Notes: generated from the sequence alone by a model not told the origin. Positions 8,576-17,451 are shown, numbered from the stretch's first letter. The stretch is 52,106 nucleotides of DNA from Candidatus Aegiribacteria sp. (GCA_013138965.1 WTBT01000036.1:1-52106), one strand, 5' to 3'. Numbers and translations are program-made.

Positions 8576-10306
8576 TTACCTTACATCCGCGTAATCACCA
8601 ATTATCCTGCAGCCTCTGGAATAGTCCTTCTCTCTGCTCATTCGGATACTCTCGGCAATTCTATCCCGCATATCCGAGTGGATTTCATGGAGTTCTTCCA
8701 TGGGCACACCCGGAAATTCACTTTCCAGAATACGCCTTCGAAAATCTGACAGTTCCTCGGGGCTGCTCGAGAGATCATCCAGAGCAAAAAACCTTATATG
8801 GAACCTGTACGTCTCAATCGCCTTGAGCCTGTGTGCTTCAGTAAGATAGTTCTTGCCCAGACCACAGATATCCGCTTCCGTGTATATCTCCTTCACTGAT
8901 TGCACATCAAGCTTCTCAAGAGAAGTCATCATCATTTCCGCAGTGTCTTCCCTTATGATTTTTCCACCAGGCTTCCAGTGCCTGGCGCGATTCCTGGACA
9001 TGTACTTCTTCTCATTCCTGTTTACCGCAAAGAGGTTATCGGATAGTACCCATCCCGGTATGATCTGGTTGAAGGCGGGCTGCATGCCATCAACTGAACT
9101 GAAGGGCTCACAGATAAGTGAAAAGGGAAATTCCACTTTCTGGGGCAATGAAGTTACACCTGTCGCGATAATACTGTATGGGGCCATTGAATAATCCGCC
9201 GGGAATTTCACGGAGCATGCCAGCCCGAAGAACATGCCCTCTCCGGGTCTTATCTCCTGGTCAGGAAGCCTTGATGTATGGTTGCTTCCGACGTTAGCTC
9301 CGTAACCGATATTTCCCCTGCCCTCAGGCCATCTTGCGGCTATCAGCAGTGACTGGTGATGAGACGATGTAAAAGGGCCGGCAAGTGACGCTGTGATCTC
9401 GCCTTCCGCGAGTACCGAATTCGGCCCCAGGAAGGATAATGTAAGCTTGCCATGCTTTTCGATCACTGACGCTTCCCCGACTATGGACTTCTCTACTATG
9501 GCCATTGAATCGACTCTGGAGCCCCATTTCAGTATTGAATCCCTTACAAGGGCTCCGTCCAGTATTGAAGCCGGATTCAACTCTCCCCCCAGTACGGTGC
9601 TGTTCCTTACCGCGCAGGCGTTCAGGACGGATACCGCGGAACCGATACAGCAGTTCTCCAGAACCGGCGTGTCCTGGATTCTGCAGGCTTTTCCAATGAT
9701 CCCGATCTTTTTCGATCTCAGCTTCGATAGAAATCCATCGAGAAACGCACGGTAGATTGCGAGATTATCACCTCGATCACAGCCACCCGAAAGTGCCGAT
9801 GCCAGGTCTGTATCAAGGCAGGGCGAAGACGGGACATTTCTCTCCCCGGTTTCAACACCAAGTTCAAGCCCAACTCCGCAGCCGCACATGGAGCCCTGCT
9901 CGTATATGAGCCTGCCGCAATTCTCTATGACTACTCCCTCTCCTATATGGAGATTGCGCAGCAGATTTGTGAATTCGATCCTGCATCCGGGAAGAACTTC
10001 CACATTATCGAGGCAGCAGCGGCGGAGAACCGGATCAACCTTTTTACCCTCAATTTCAGCCGGAGTCATGGCTATCCGGACCTCACCTTTAAAAACGCAG
10101 TTCTGAACAGAATCAAGCGCGGCATCTCTGAATACCTTTACTCTGGACCAGTCTTCGGATGAGTTACCGTTATCTTCAAGAAGTCTGATCCCGGAATCTG
10201 TCAGGGATATCCAGTCTCCAGGAATATCATTGACCGTGAACATCTCATCTGAGACCAGCTGGAAAACCTCACTGAGCCTTTGTTTGAAATCCATACCCTC
10301 CTGCAT
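8576..10306 (-). CDS. DUF4954-family left-handed beta-helix protein
   Basis: From the ATG at 10306 the protein has 576 residues; that start follows AAGGGGG and lies 10 bases after the pepD stop, whereas longer readings would overlap pepD. The middle shows hexapeptide-like repeats typical of a left-handed beta-helix (for example IGKACRIQDTPVLENCCIGSAV). The block AGPFTSSHHQSLLIAARWPEG followed by YGANVGSNHTSRLPDQ matches what I know of DUF4954 proteins of Bacteroidetes and relatives. These resemble sugar-nucleotide acyl- or nucleotidyltransferases of the LbH fold, with conserved His in SHH suggesting catalysis. Substrate is unknown. It is apparently cotranscribed with pepD. Family call fairly secure, function not. 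Confidence 0.72.
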   Translation of the reverse strand: MQEGMDFKQRLSEVFQLVSDEMFTVNDIPGDWISLTDSGIRLLEDNGNSSEDWSRVKVFRDAALDSVQNCVFKGEVRIAMTPAEIEGKKVDPVLRRCCLDNVEVLPGCRIEFTNLLRNLHIGEGVVIENCGRLIYEQGSMCGCGVGLELGVETGERNVPSSPCLDTDLASALSGGCDRGDNLAIYRAFLDGFLSKLRSKKIGIIGKACRIQDTPVLENCCIGSAVSVLNACAVRNSTVLGGELNPASILDGALVRDSILKWGSRVDSMAIVEKSIVGEASVIEKHGKLTLSFLGPNSVLAEGEITASLAGPFTSSHHQSLLIAARWPEGRGNIGYGANVGSNHTSRLPDQEIRPGEGMFFGLACSVKFPADYSMAPYSIIATGVTSLPQKVEFPFSLICEPFSSVDGMQPAFNQIIPGWVLSDNLFAVNRNEKKYMSRNRARHWKPGGKIIREDTAEMMMTSLEKLDVQSVKEIYTEADICGLGKNYLTEAHRLKAIETYRFHIRFFALDDLSSSPEELSDFRRRILESEFPGVPMEELHEIHSDMRDRIAESIRMSREKDYSRGCRIIGDYADVR

Positions 10307-10316
10307 CCCGGCCCCC

Positions 10317-11759
10317 TTAATCCAGAGTTTCAAGTATGGACAAGAAGAACTTCCAGAAACGTTGAAGTGAAGAAATACTGGCCCTTTCCCCCGGTATGTG
10401 AACATCCCTGATATCAGGACCCATGGATATCATGTCCATTTTACCTATCCTGTCACCTATCAGGCCGCATTCCAGCCCGGCATGGATGGATTCGACTTGA
10501 GGTTCTCGCCCGGATATTTCTGCGTAGATATCGATCAGTTTTTTAAGCAATATGGAATTCGAATCAGGCATCCATCCGGGATATGAGCCACCTGTGATAA
10601 ATGAGCATCCTGCCAGCCGCGCAACAGCAGCTATTCTATCGCCAAGAGCCCTCTTAGCGCTTTGAAACGGGCTTCTCACAGTAAGCTCGACAGTAAATTC
10701 ATCGCTGCTCATGGAGACGATAGCCAGGTTGACTGAAGTCTCTACCAGTCCATCAATTACTCCACTTTTCTTCTCCACTCCATGCGGAAGAGCAAGAAGC
10801 AGATCGGTAATCCTCAAACCGGTTTCATAATCCACAGGCCCAGCCTTGACAGGCTCATGCTCCATCCGTACTTTAATTCCATCTTCGATTCCGCTGTATT
10901 CAAGTGCCATTTCCTCCGATACCCGGCCCAGGCACTCCCTTGCATGAATAGTATCACCCTGTGGAAAATGAATAAAAGCGGACGCACTGCGAGGGATCGC
11001 GTTTCTTTTTGTGCCACCTGAAATTCCCGCGATGAGGCAGTTGTGCTCAAAGCTGAGGCTTCTGAGAATTCTTCCAAGAAAACGGATCGCGTTCCCACGG
11101 TTCTTATCAATCTCCATCCCCGAATGACCGCCTTTCAATCCGGAAATCTCAAGACGATAACAGTCAACCGGTTCAGAACGCTTCAGGGGCATGCTCAGAT
11201 GAATATCCATCCCCCCGGCACATCCTATCGTGAATACTCCCTCGTCCTCCGAATCGAGATTCACAAGACGCCTGTACTTTATCCATTCCGGGTCAAGATT
11301 TCCGGCTCCAGTAAGTCCCCTTTCCTCATCCGTTGTGAAGAGGCACTCCAGAGGAGGATGGGATATGTCTTCAGAGTCCAGTACCGCAAGCATAAGCGAC
11401 ACGCCTATTCCGTTATCCGCGCCCAGAGTGGTATCAGGGGAAGTGACCCAGTCGCCGCGGATGCTCGGGACGATGGGGTCCTTTGAATGATCATGGCTGC
11501 TTTCATCCGTTTTTTCAGCGACTATATCAACATGAGCCTGCAGCACGAGCCCCGGATGATCAGCCGCCTTGCCTGAGCCTGCTGCACAGATAAGAACATT
11601 ATCAACCTCATCCCGATGGTATTCCAGACCTCTTTTCCTGGCAAACTCAATCAGAAAATCAGCGATTCTCTTCTCTTCACCAGACGGCCGGGGAATTCCG
11701 GATATCTCCTCAAACCAGTACCAGACTTCTTTCGGTTCTATATTCTCTAATACCCTCAT
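10317..11759 (-). CDS. pepD: Aminoacyl-histidine dipeptidase (M20 family)
   Basis: The protein has 480 residues, the usual PepD length. The dinuclear zinc ligands of M20/MH peptidases are present in order: LQAHVDIV (about 72-79), TLGADNGIG (about 112-120), the catalytic Glu in TTDEERG and the ligand in LDSEDEG. The lid domain occupies the middle and a GLECG segment precedes the final ligand. The enzyme is cytosolic and cleaves Xaa-His and other unspecific dipeptides. With pepT and the secreted carboxypeptidase in this window it fits a peptide-fermenting or protein-scavenging metabolism, which is inference. Confidence 0.93.
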   Translation of the reverse strand: MRVLENIEPKEVWYWFEEISGIPRPSGEEKRIADFLIEFARKRGLEYHRDEVDNVLICAAGSGKAADHPGLVLQAHVDIVAEKTDESSHDHSKDPIVPSIRGDWVTSPDTTLGADNGIGVSLMLAVLDSEDISHPPLECLFTTDEERGLTGAGNLDPEWIKYRRLVNLDSEDEGVFTIGCAGGMDIHLSMPLKRSEPVDCYRLEISGLKGGHSGMEIDKNRGNAIRFLGRILRSLSFEHNCLIAGISGGTKRNAIPRSASAFIHFPQGDTIHARECLGRVSEEMALEYSGIEDGIKVRMEHEPVKAGPVDYETGLRITDLLLALPHGVEKKSGVIDGLVETSVNLAIVSMSSDEFTVELTVRSPFQSAKRALGDRIAAVARLAGCSFITGGSYPGWMPDSNSILLKKLIDIYAEISGREPQVESIHAGLECGLIGDRIGKMDMISMGPDIRDVHIPGERASISSLQRFWKFFLSILETLD

Positions 11760-11802
11760 CTATCTGACCTTTCATGTTTTTCAGATCCGTAGCCTGGCTT
11801 CC

Positions 11803-11937
11803 TTAAGAAAACCTGTTGCCTTCAGCGCGGGTAAATTCCGGATGGAATTGCAGGCTGAAAAGGTTCTTTCCCCTGTCAACGAATCCCTGTATTTCCGTAT
11901 AAGCGTTCGTAGCAATGATCTCATCGGATCTTCGATA
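11803..11937 (-). pseudogene. Remnant of a class-I glutamine amidotransferase C-terminus
   Basis: In the gap before pepD the minus strand reads about 44 codons closed by TAA at 11805-11803 and preceded by a stop at 11940. The peptide includes IIATNAYTEIQGF and NLFSLQFHPEFT. The pattern 'A(T/S)NxYxxIQxF ... xxxQFHPEFT' is the C-terminal catalytic signature of triad glutamine amidotransferases, where H and E of HPE complete the triad. No upstream part of such a domain is found in any frame, so this would be a leftover of a deleted gene. Short length keeps confidence moderate. Confidence 0.45.
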
Positions 11938-12030
11938 TCATAATAAAATAAGAGTATGGTAATGAATCCCTCACCGGCTCATTGAAGATGAATGATTGAA
12001 ATCAGTGAAAAGGGTTAACAATGAGTTGAA

Positions 12031-12678
12031 TCAGGGGAAGCTGTTCAATCCCATGAACTTCGTTACTTTCCATTGGTTACCTTCCTTCAGCAGGACACCC
12101 TGGGAGGACAGTTCCACGCCCGAGGCAGTTGTGAATACCATTGGAATGATCAGCTTATTACCCTGGCTCGAGTAATCGCCGATCTGCATTTCGTAAAACG
12201 CGTAACGGGATTTCATTACAGGAAGCGCTATGGTGCATGTCAGATAGTCCATCGGTGACCAGTCATCTATTTCATCCGCAGTTACCGTATACCCTGCAGT
12301 GGTTAATCTGGATAATGTGGCATTATCAAGATTCTCCTTCAGTATTTCCAGCATTATATCTATTTCATCAAGCCCTTCGCTGGAAATAAGCTGGGAGATC
12401 ATGAATCTGTCACCTGTTTTGAGAGCCTGAAAAAATACCTGCAAAACAGTTGAGGGGTCATTGGGTATAGTAATAGTAAGGGGAGGCGCATCTTCAGCCG
12501 GGATTTCAGCCTCTTCCGTAACCTCAATAGAATCCGGAATCGTACTTGTATCTTCAGCCTGAATTTCGACCTCTTCCGTAACCTCAATAGAATCCGGGAT
12601 CAAAGTTACTTCCTCATCAGGCTGACCGTAAACACCTGCGACTAACATCATCAGAGCCAGGAATGCTATTTGTCTCAA
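12031..12678 (-). CDS. Secreted protein with acidic tandem repeat and DUF4878-like domain
   Basis: The protein has 215 residues. A signal peptide (about 1-19, ending LVAGVYG) is followed by an acidic linker made of two 20-residue repeats, IPDSIEVTEE(V/A)EI(Q/P)AED. The C-terminal domain (about 70-215) has an NTF2-like pattern (VLQVFFQALKTGDRFM ... GNQWKVTKFMG), as in DUF4878-type exported proteins. No lipobox Cys is seen, so it is probably periplasmic. Function is unknown. It lies between pepT and pepD on the same strand but with gaps of about 200 bases or more on each side, so is probably transcribed on its own. Confidence 0.65.
   Translation of the reverse strand: MRQIAFLALMMLVAGVYGQPDEEVTLIPDSIEVTEEVEIQAEDTSTIPDSIEVTEEAEIPAEDAPPLTITIPNDPSTVLQVFFQALKTGDRFMISQLISSEGLDEIDIMLEILKENLDNATLSRLTTAGYTVTADEIDDWSPMDYLTCTIALPVMKSRYAFYEMQIGDYSSQGNKLIIPMVFTTASGVELSSQGVLLKEGNQWKVTKFMGLNSFP
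12491..12610 (-). repeat. Two tandem 60-bp repeats inside a secreted-protein gene
   Basis: Units at 12491-12550 and 12551-12610 share the core CTCTTCCGTAACCTCAATAG exactly and differ only near the ends. The length is a multiple of three, so each unit encodes one copy of the 20-residue acidic linker repeat and copy-number change would keep the frame. Confidence 0.85.
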
Positions 12679-12877
12679 GAGATTCCTCCTCAGATACTAA
12701 AAGGTTTTTAGTACATAATACAAAACAGCTGATAAAAGCAAGGGGAGCAGACAACACACCATCACCGCCACCTGAGCCCGCTCGTTATGAATTATATGTT
12801 CCCGAATCCATAAATTCAACAGGTATAATGGTATCGGACAGTCTTTATCGACAGAGAAAATGTACTGCCGGGTATCT

Positions 12878-14095
12878 TCACTGCGCACCCCAGATCCTGA
12901 GCGTTTCAAGGACTATCCTGTATGACAGTTCAAGTCCCTTGAAAGCTATCCACTCATTTCTGGAGTGGAAAAGCTCTCCGCCAGTCGGCAGATTTACTGT
13001 AGGGATTCCCATGAAAGACAATCTGGACCCATCGGTACCGCCTCGGATAGAACTTTCCTCAGATTCAAGCCCAACGTTACCGGTTGCTCTCAGAGCAAAT
13101 TCCACAGCCCTTCTGTCCTGCTCAAGAATCTCACCTGGATTGCTGTACTGTTCCTGCATTTCCAGAGATATTTCCGCTCCGGGATACTTTACCTGAATCC
13201 ACTTTTCAAGGCTCCTCATCGTTTCAATCCTTGATTTCATTCCTTCAGTTGTAAAATCCCGCAGAATCATTTTCAGGTTTCCTTCAGATGTAACTGATGA
13301 TATGGAAAGCGGGTAGTAGTATCCCTCATCTCCGGAACTGTTCTCCGGCATTTCCTCCGGAAGTATCGATGAGACGATATCGGCCAGTACCCGCGAAGCA
13401 TTCACCATTATTCCTTTGGCGCTTCCCGGATGAACTTCCCTGCCTTTGACTTTCCAGTCTGCTGACCATGCATTGAAAGTCTGTGTATCAACTTTTCCAA
13501 CGGAACCGCCGTCAACTGTATAGGCTAAGTCAGCGCCGAATCTCGCTGGATCGAAATTATCCATACCCCTCCCCACCTCCTCATCGGTCGAAAAGGCTAT
13601 CCTCAGCGGCGGCACTGGCATTTTATCTTTATTTATAAGAGTATCAAGAATTTCCATAATGATGGCAACACCGGCTTTATCATCCGCACCAAGAAGAGTC
13701 GTGCCGTCAGATGTAATAATTGTATCACCGACATATCTAAGCATATCAACGGTTTCAGACGGCTTAATCACCACTCCTTCGCAAAGTTCAATAGGCTTGC
13801 CGTCCCAGTTTCGATGCAGAACGGGATTAACATTCTCGCCCGGGGCTTCTGGTGAGGTATCCACATGGGCAAGAAGACCTATCACTGTATCACCGCACCC
13901 TCCTCCGGGAAGCGAAGCGTAGAGGGTACCCTTTGCATCGAGTTCTATATCGTCCATTCCCAGTTCACTGAACTCAATCTCAAGCATGCGCAGGAATTCA
14001 ATCTGCCTGGCTGAGGAGGGGGATGTCGAAGAAGAAGGATCGGAAGCCGTGTTCATTCGGACGTACCTCAGGAATCTATCGGTAAGCTCTGACAT
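12878..14095 (-). CDS. pepT: Tripeptide aminopeptidase (peptidase T, M20 family)
   Basis: The protein has 405 residues, normal for PepT. Zinc-binding motifs are in order: LLAHVDTSPEAPG (about 73-85), TLLGADDKAG (about 136-145), the catalytic Glu pair in STDEEVGRGMDNFD, and YTVDGGSVGK. The C-terminal His of the second metal site lies in GELFHSRNEW. The enzyme removes the N-terminal residue from tripeptides in the cytosol. It is divergent from pyrB, with 105 bases between their starts for both promoters. Confidence 0.95.
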   Translation of the reverse strand: MSELTDRFLRYVRMNTASDPSSSTSPSSARQIEFLRMLEIEFSELGMDDIELDAKGTLYASLPGGGCGDTVIGLLAHVDTSPEAPGENVNPVLHRNWDGKPIELCEGVVIKPSETVDMLRYVGDTIITSDGTTLLGADDKAGVAIIMEILDTLINKDKMPVPPLRIAFSTDEEVGRGMDNFDPARFGADLAYTVDGGSVGKVDTQTFNAWSADWKVKGREVHPGSAKGIMVNASRVLADIVSSILPEEMPENSSGDEGYYYPLSISSVTSEGNLKMILRDFTTEGMKSRIETMRSLEKWIQVKYPGAEISLEMQEQYSNPGEILEQDRRAVEFALRATGNVGLESEESSIRGGTDGSRLSFMGIPTVNLPTGGELFHSRNEWIAFKGLELSYRIVLETLRIWGAQ

Positions 14096-14201
14096 CGTTT
14101 CTCCTTTTCAGGCATGGATTATTTGATGTATATATACCCAAGCGCGAATATTGAAACAGTCCGGGATCACTGCATTCCGCAATCGGGAAGAAGGTGTATG
14201 A

Positions 14202-15125
14202 GTGGTATCATTCAGGGGCAGAAACATAGTATCCATTAGAGACATGTCGCATAATGATCTGACAAAAGTGGTTGAAACAACAGAACTTGTAAAACGCGGC
14301 GAGTCATCCGGCTTTCTCAAAGGAAAAACAATCGCAACACTTTTTTTCGAGCCTTCAACAAGAACCCGCCTGTCATTTGAATCCGCTGTGCTCAAAAGCG
14401 GGGGTTCCGTTTTCGGTATCGCGAACCCTAAGGCTTCTTCAGAGAGCAAGGGTGAATCATTCGCCGATTCGATCAGGACTGTTTCCGGCTACTGCGATGT
14501 CATCGTGATACGCCATCCTGTGGAAGGAGCGGCACGCATGGCTTCGGAACTCTCCTCTACACCTGTTATCAACGCAGGTGACGGGGCGAACCAGCATCCC
14601 ACCCAGACTTTTCTTGATCTGTTCACCATGAAGGAAAGTTTTGGACGCCTGGACAATCTGAAAATCGGAATGATGGGAGATCTCAAGTACGGAAGAACCG
14701 TTCACTCCCTTGCCAATGCCCTCGCGATGTTCAGCAATGAGCTGATATTCATCTCACCACCGTCGTTGCAGATGCCGGGGCATATACTGAAGGAGCTGGA
14801 TGACGGTAATATCAGGTACCGGAATATTGCAGACCTTGAAGAAGCTGGAGACTACGATCTTGACATCCTGTACGTTACAAGAATTCAGAAGGAACGTTTC
14901 GGTGATCCGCAGGAATATGAAAAAGTCGCGGGTATATACAGAATCACGCAGGAAACAATAAATATGCTGGGAAAAGACATACGGGTAATGCATCCCCTGC
15001 CGAGGGTAGATGAGATTGCCGAAGAGGTTGATTCAATGCCTAACGCGATATACTTCACACAGGCACATAATGGTATCCCGACAAGACAGGCATTGCTCGG
15101 CCTGGTGACTGGAGGGTTGGACTGA
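14202..15125 (+). CDS. pyrB: Aspartate carbamoyltransferase catalytic subunit
   Basis: The protein has 307 residues. The carbamoyl-phosphate motif FFEPSTRTRLSFE (about 48-60) is intact, and RHPVEGAARMA, GANQHPTQTFLDL and HPLPRVDEI complete the active site. It catalyses carbamoyl phosphate plus aspartate to carbamoyl aspartate in de novo pyrimidine synthesis. The start is the GTG at 14202 preceded by GAAGAAGG; an ATG four bases earlier is out of frame. Its stop overlaps the pyrI start by one base (TGATG), so catalytic and regulatory chains are coupled, as in class-B (enterobacterial/archaeal) ATCases. Confidence 0.96.
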   Translation: MVSFRGRNIVSIRDMSHNDLTKVVETTELVKRGESSGFLKGKTIATLFFEPSTRTRLSFESAVLKSGGSVFGIANPKASSESKGESFADSIRTVSGYCDVIVIRHPVEGAARMASELSSTPVINAGDGANQHPTQTFLDLFTMKESFGRLDNLKIGMMGDLKYGRTVHSLANALAMFSNELIFISPPSLQMPGHILKELDDGNIRYRNIADLEEAGDYDLDILYVTRIQKERFGDPQEYEKVAGIYRITQETINMLGKDIRVMHPLPRVDEIAEEVDSMPNAIYFTQAHNGIPTRQALLGLVTGGLD

Positions 15126-15583
15126 TGGCCAGAACTTACAAGGTTTATTCCATAGAAAACGGTACCGTGATCGATCATATTCCAACTCCCCTTGCTCTGA
15201 AAGTTATCCGTATACTGGGCCTGGGGAATGAAGGAATAATGACAATCGGGATCGGCTTCAACTCCGAAAAGCACCCTCGCGGCAAGGATATTCTGAAGAT
15301 TGAAAATCGCGAACTCTCCCATGAAGAAACAAACAAGATAGCCCTCATAGCCCCAGATGCCACCATCAATATTATCAAAAACGGGAAAGTAGAAGAAAAG
15401 CGGCAGATCACACTGCCCTCGGAAGTCAGAGATATACTCTCCTGCCCCAATCCCAACTGCGCCACCAACAAACTGGGTGCGGGGAAGCGCTTCCTCCTGG
15501 AGAACAAAGATACAGTTACCTACAGATGCGTATACTGCGAAAGAGCCACAGTTGTAAATGCGGATATGCTTACACCAAAGTAA
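15125..15583 (+). CDS. pyrI: Aspartate carbamoyltransferase regulatory subunit
   Basis: The protein has 152 residues. The N-terminal nucleotide-binding domain includes IDHIPTPLALKVIRILG, and the C-terminal zinc domain has Cys107, Cys112, Cys135 and Cys138 in the order C-x4-C ... C-x2-C. PyrI binds CTP/UTP and ATP and, with PyrB, forms the c6r6 allosteric holoenzyme. Feedback inhibition of pyrimidine synthesis is therefore expected here. All four zinc ligands needed for contact with PyrB are present. Confidence 0.96.
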   Translation: MARTYKVYSIENGTVIDHIPTPLALKVIRILGLGNEGIMTIGIGFNSEKHPRGKDILKIENRELSHEETNKIALIAPDATINIIKNGKVEEKRQITLPSEVRDILSCPNPNCATNKLGAGKRFLLENKDTVTYRCVYCERATVVNADMLTPK

Positions 15584-15652
15584 GTTCACATATCTCGGAA
15601 TACGCTATATGGCGGGTTGACACATACCTCTCCTGCTGATGAAAGCTTGCCA

Positions 15653-15681
15653 TTGACCGTAATTATTTCTGACGGTATTGT
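15653..15681 (+). promoter_or_regulatory. Candidate promoter for the secreted protein at 15796
   Basis: TTGACC (15653-15658) and TATTGT (15676-15681) lie 17 bases apart, 115 bases before the start codon. A perfect TATAAT at 15725-15730 is an alternative -10 box but lacks a recognisable -35. The rest of this 211-base gap after pyrI shows no clear terminator. Confidence 0.35.
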
Positions 15682-15795
15682 TGATTACGTATAAAGATAC
15701 TGGGGATAAGGGAACAAAAATAGTTATAATGGGGTTGATTCTAGTATAGCGAGAAATCCAGTTTCCTCATGTTTTAACCTGATTGGAGAAGTGAT

Positions 15796-16800
15796 ATGCT
15801 TAAAATTGTTCTCCTTGCATGCATACTCATGTTTTTCATTCTGCCGTTGCAGGCTGAGAATGTATTCATCTGGAACTACGATGCCAAGGATGTTTTCAAC
15901 TGTACTGAAGCCGGCGGATCTATCAGCTCTGCCTACTGGATTGAGCAGACTCTTACGTTCAACGGTCATACTTTCAATACGGATACTCTTCTTCCCACCG
16001 ATCTTTCAACCTACGATGTCGTATTCGTGCTGACCGGATGGTACAGCTGTTGAGGCGACAACGCAAAAATTGCTCAGGCTGAGCAAAATACACTGGTTAG
16101 TTATCTTAACAGCGGCAACCCTGTTTACTTTGAGGGGACCGATTTCGGATTCGACAACAAATCCACCGCCCTCTACGGTATGCTGGGAAGCACTTACGTC
16201 AGTGACGGCTCGTCAACCTCGAATGTCGAGAACATTACAGGGATTTCAGGAACAATTGTGGATGGTATTTCCATGAATTACATGCACGGTACTGCGCCGG
16301 ATAAGTATGTGGATGTCATCACGCCAAACGGAGGGGCTTTTGTCTTCGAATCACAGGATTCAAAATGCAGAGTCATATGCTACGCCGGCCCATCGAACAA
16401 TTACAGGATTATCAATTCAGCTGTGGTCTTCGGAGTTCTCAGGGATGGAACCACCACCAAGAATGAACTCATGAAAATCTATATGGATTACCTTACCGGA
16501 ACAATTACAGGAATAGAAGGTTCTGTTCCTTCGGTAAACAGTCCGGCGCTTGCCATTCAGAACCCCTGCCATGGCTCTGTTAACATTAATCTTTCTCTTC
16601 CCTCCCGCGGGAATGTGAGTATCACCCTCTACGACATGACAGGGCATCTTGTGGGTGAAATAACGGATGGTTACATGGCTGAAGGCTCGCACAGCATTAT
16701 ATGGAACGCTGAAGAAAACAGGCCGCTGGAAACGGGCACATACCTTCTTCTGCTTCAAACCGAAGAACATACCGTAACGCGCAAGATTCTTGTTTTCTGA
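15796..16800 (+). CDS. Secreted protein with FlgD/Por-type C-terminal domain, interrupted by in-frame TGA (codon 86)
   Basis: The frame is open for 334 codons apart from one TGA at 16051-16053. A signal peptide (residues 1-20, ILPLQA-EN) is followed by a Rossmann-like domain of the ThuA/glutamine-amidotransferase-like type (YDVVFVLTGWYSC-stop-GDN, then SGNPVYFEGTDFGFDN). The C-terminal ~90 residues are a FlgD-type Ig-like domain (ITLYDMTGHLVGEI ... GTYLLLLQTEEHTVTRKILVF) as used for surface or secretion sorting in FCB bacteria. The frame, composition and family features continue undisturbed after the stop. It is either a selenoprotein, with a matching hairpin after the TGA, or a gene with a single nonsense mutation. 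The ATG follows GGAGAAG. Confidence 0.7.
16051..16086 (+). promoter_or_regulatory. In-frame TGA followed by SECIS-like hairpin
   Basis: The TGA at 16051-16053 is followed after 16 bases by a perfect 7-bp stem TTGCTCA/TGAGCAA (16070-16076 and 16080-16086) with loop GGC. The loop begins with GG, 23 bases after the TGA. Stem length, loop size and distance fall within what is known of bacterial SECIS elements. The hairpin encodes a repetitive AQAEQ stretch, so chance formation is possible. Confidence 0.35.
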
Positions 16801-16820
16801 TTAAGCCTGAAATAACGCCA

Positions 16821-16846
16821 GGAAAGGGGCCTCACGGCCCCTTTCC
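16821..16846. terminator. Bidirectional intrinsic-terminator-like hairpin
   Basis: A perfect 11-bp stem GGAAAGGGGCC/GGCCCCTTTCC with loop TCAC lies 20 bases after the end of the plus-strand secreted protein and 47 bases before the end of queH on the minus strand. The stem contains T3/A3 rather than a long T-tail, so termination strength is uncertain, but the position between convergent genes is typical. Confidence 0.7.
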
Positions 16847-16893
16847 TCTGTTGTCAGTAAATTATCCAGTTTTCTATTGGTTACCTGAAGGAT

Positions 16894-17451
16894 TCACACC
16901 TCTCCGGGTGATCTCAGGTTGAGATACCTGTCCCGTTCGCTGAAAATGCAGCCGCAGTAAGACTGCCTGTACATTCTCGCTTCCGAGGAAATCCGTATGG
17001 ATTCTTTGTAGAACTCCCTGAAGTCTCTGTATATGAACCGCACGCCGCTTTTCTTTTCCGCTGCACTACCGGCTTCCATTATGTATGACTGATTCTGGTA
17101 AGGGCTTACGGAAAGGGTTGTGGAGAAATTCTCAATTCCAAGTTCCCGAGCTCTGTCAGCCGTTGCTGTAAGCCTGTCCTTAAAACAGGCGGAACATCTG
17201 TTCTCAGCGTCCAGCAACATCCTGATATTTTCTTCCAGCGGGTATTCTTCATCGATCTCAAGATTGATACCCTTTGAATCTGCATATCCGGTGAGTGCCT
17301 GAAGTCTTCTCTCCCTCTCCTTCCAGGGGTGTATGTTGGGATTGTAGAAAAAGGCCGTGACCACGAAACCTTCCCTCTGAAGCTGCTCACATACGACGGT
17401 CATGCATGGGCCGCAGCATGCATGAAGTAAAAGGGGTCTGGCTGCTTTCAC
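16894..17451 (-). CDS. queH: Epoxyqueuosine reductase QueH
   Basis: The protein has 185 residues. Cysteines fit the QueH (former DUF208) pattern: HACCGPC (Cys12, Cys13, Cys16), RCSACF (Cys86, Cys89) and YCGC (Cys166, Cys168). They bind a [4Fe-4S] cluster and an adjacent metal. QueH performs the last step of queuosine synthesis in tRNA, reducing epoxyqueuosine to queuosine, and replaces the unrelated QueG. Its start overlaps the ruvB stop by four bases, so it is the last gene of the yebC-ruvCAB-queH operon. Confidence 0.92.
   Translation of the reverse strand: MKAARPLLLHACCGPCMTVVCEQLQREGFVVTAFFYNPNIHPWKERERRLQALTGYADSKGINLEIDEEYPLEENIRMLLDAENRCSACFKDRLTATADRARELGIENFSTTLSVSPYQNQSYIMEAGSAAEKKSGVRFIYRDFREFYKESIRISSEARMYRQSYCGCIFSERDRYLNLRSPGEV

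Noticed and set aside
12697..12909. A 70-residue minus-strand frame with a hydrophobic C-terminus (MVCCLLPLLLSAVLYYVLKTF)
   Set aside because: It starts inside the end of pepT, has no ribosome site and matches no family I know; a small membrane protein is possible but unsupported.
14885..15589. A 234-residue minus-strand frame opposite pyrB-pyrI
   Set aside because: It lies wholly antisense to two clearly recognised genes and shows no protein-like pattern.
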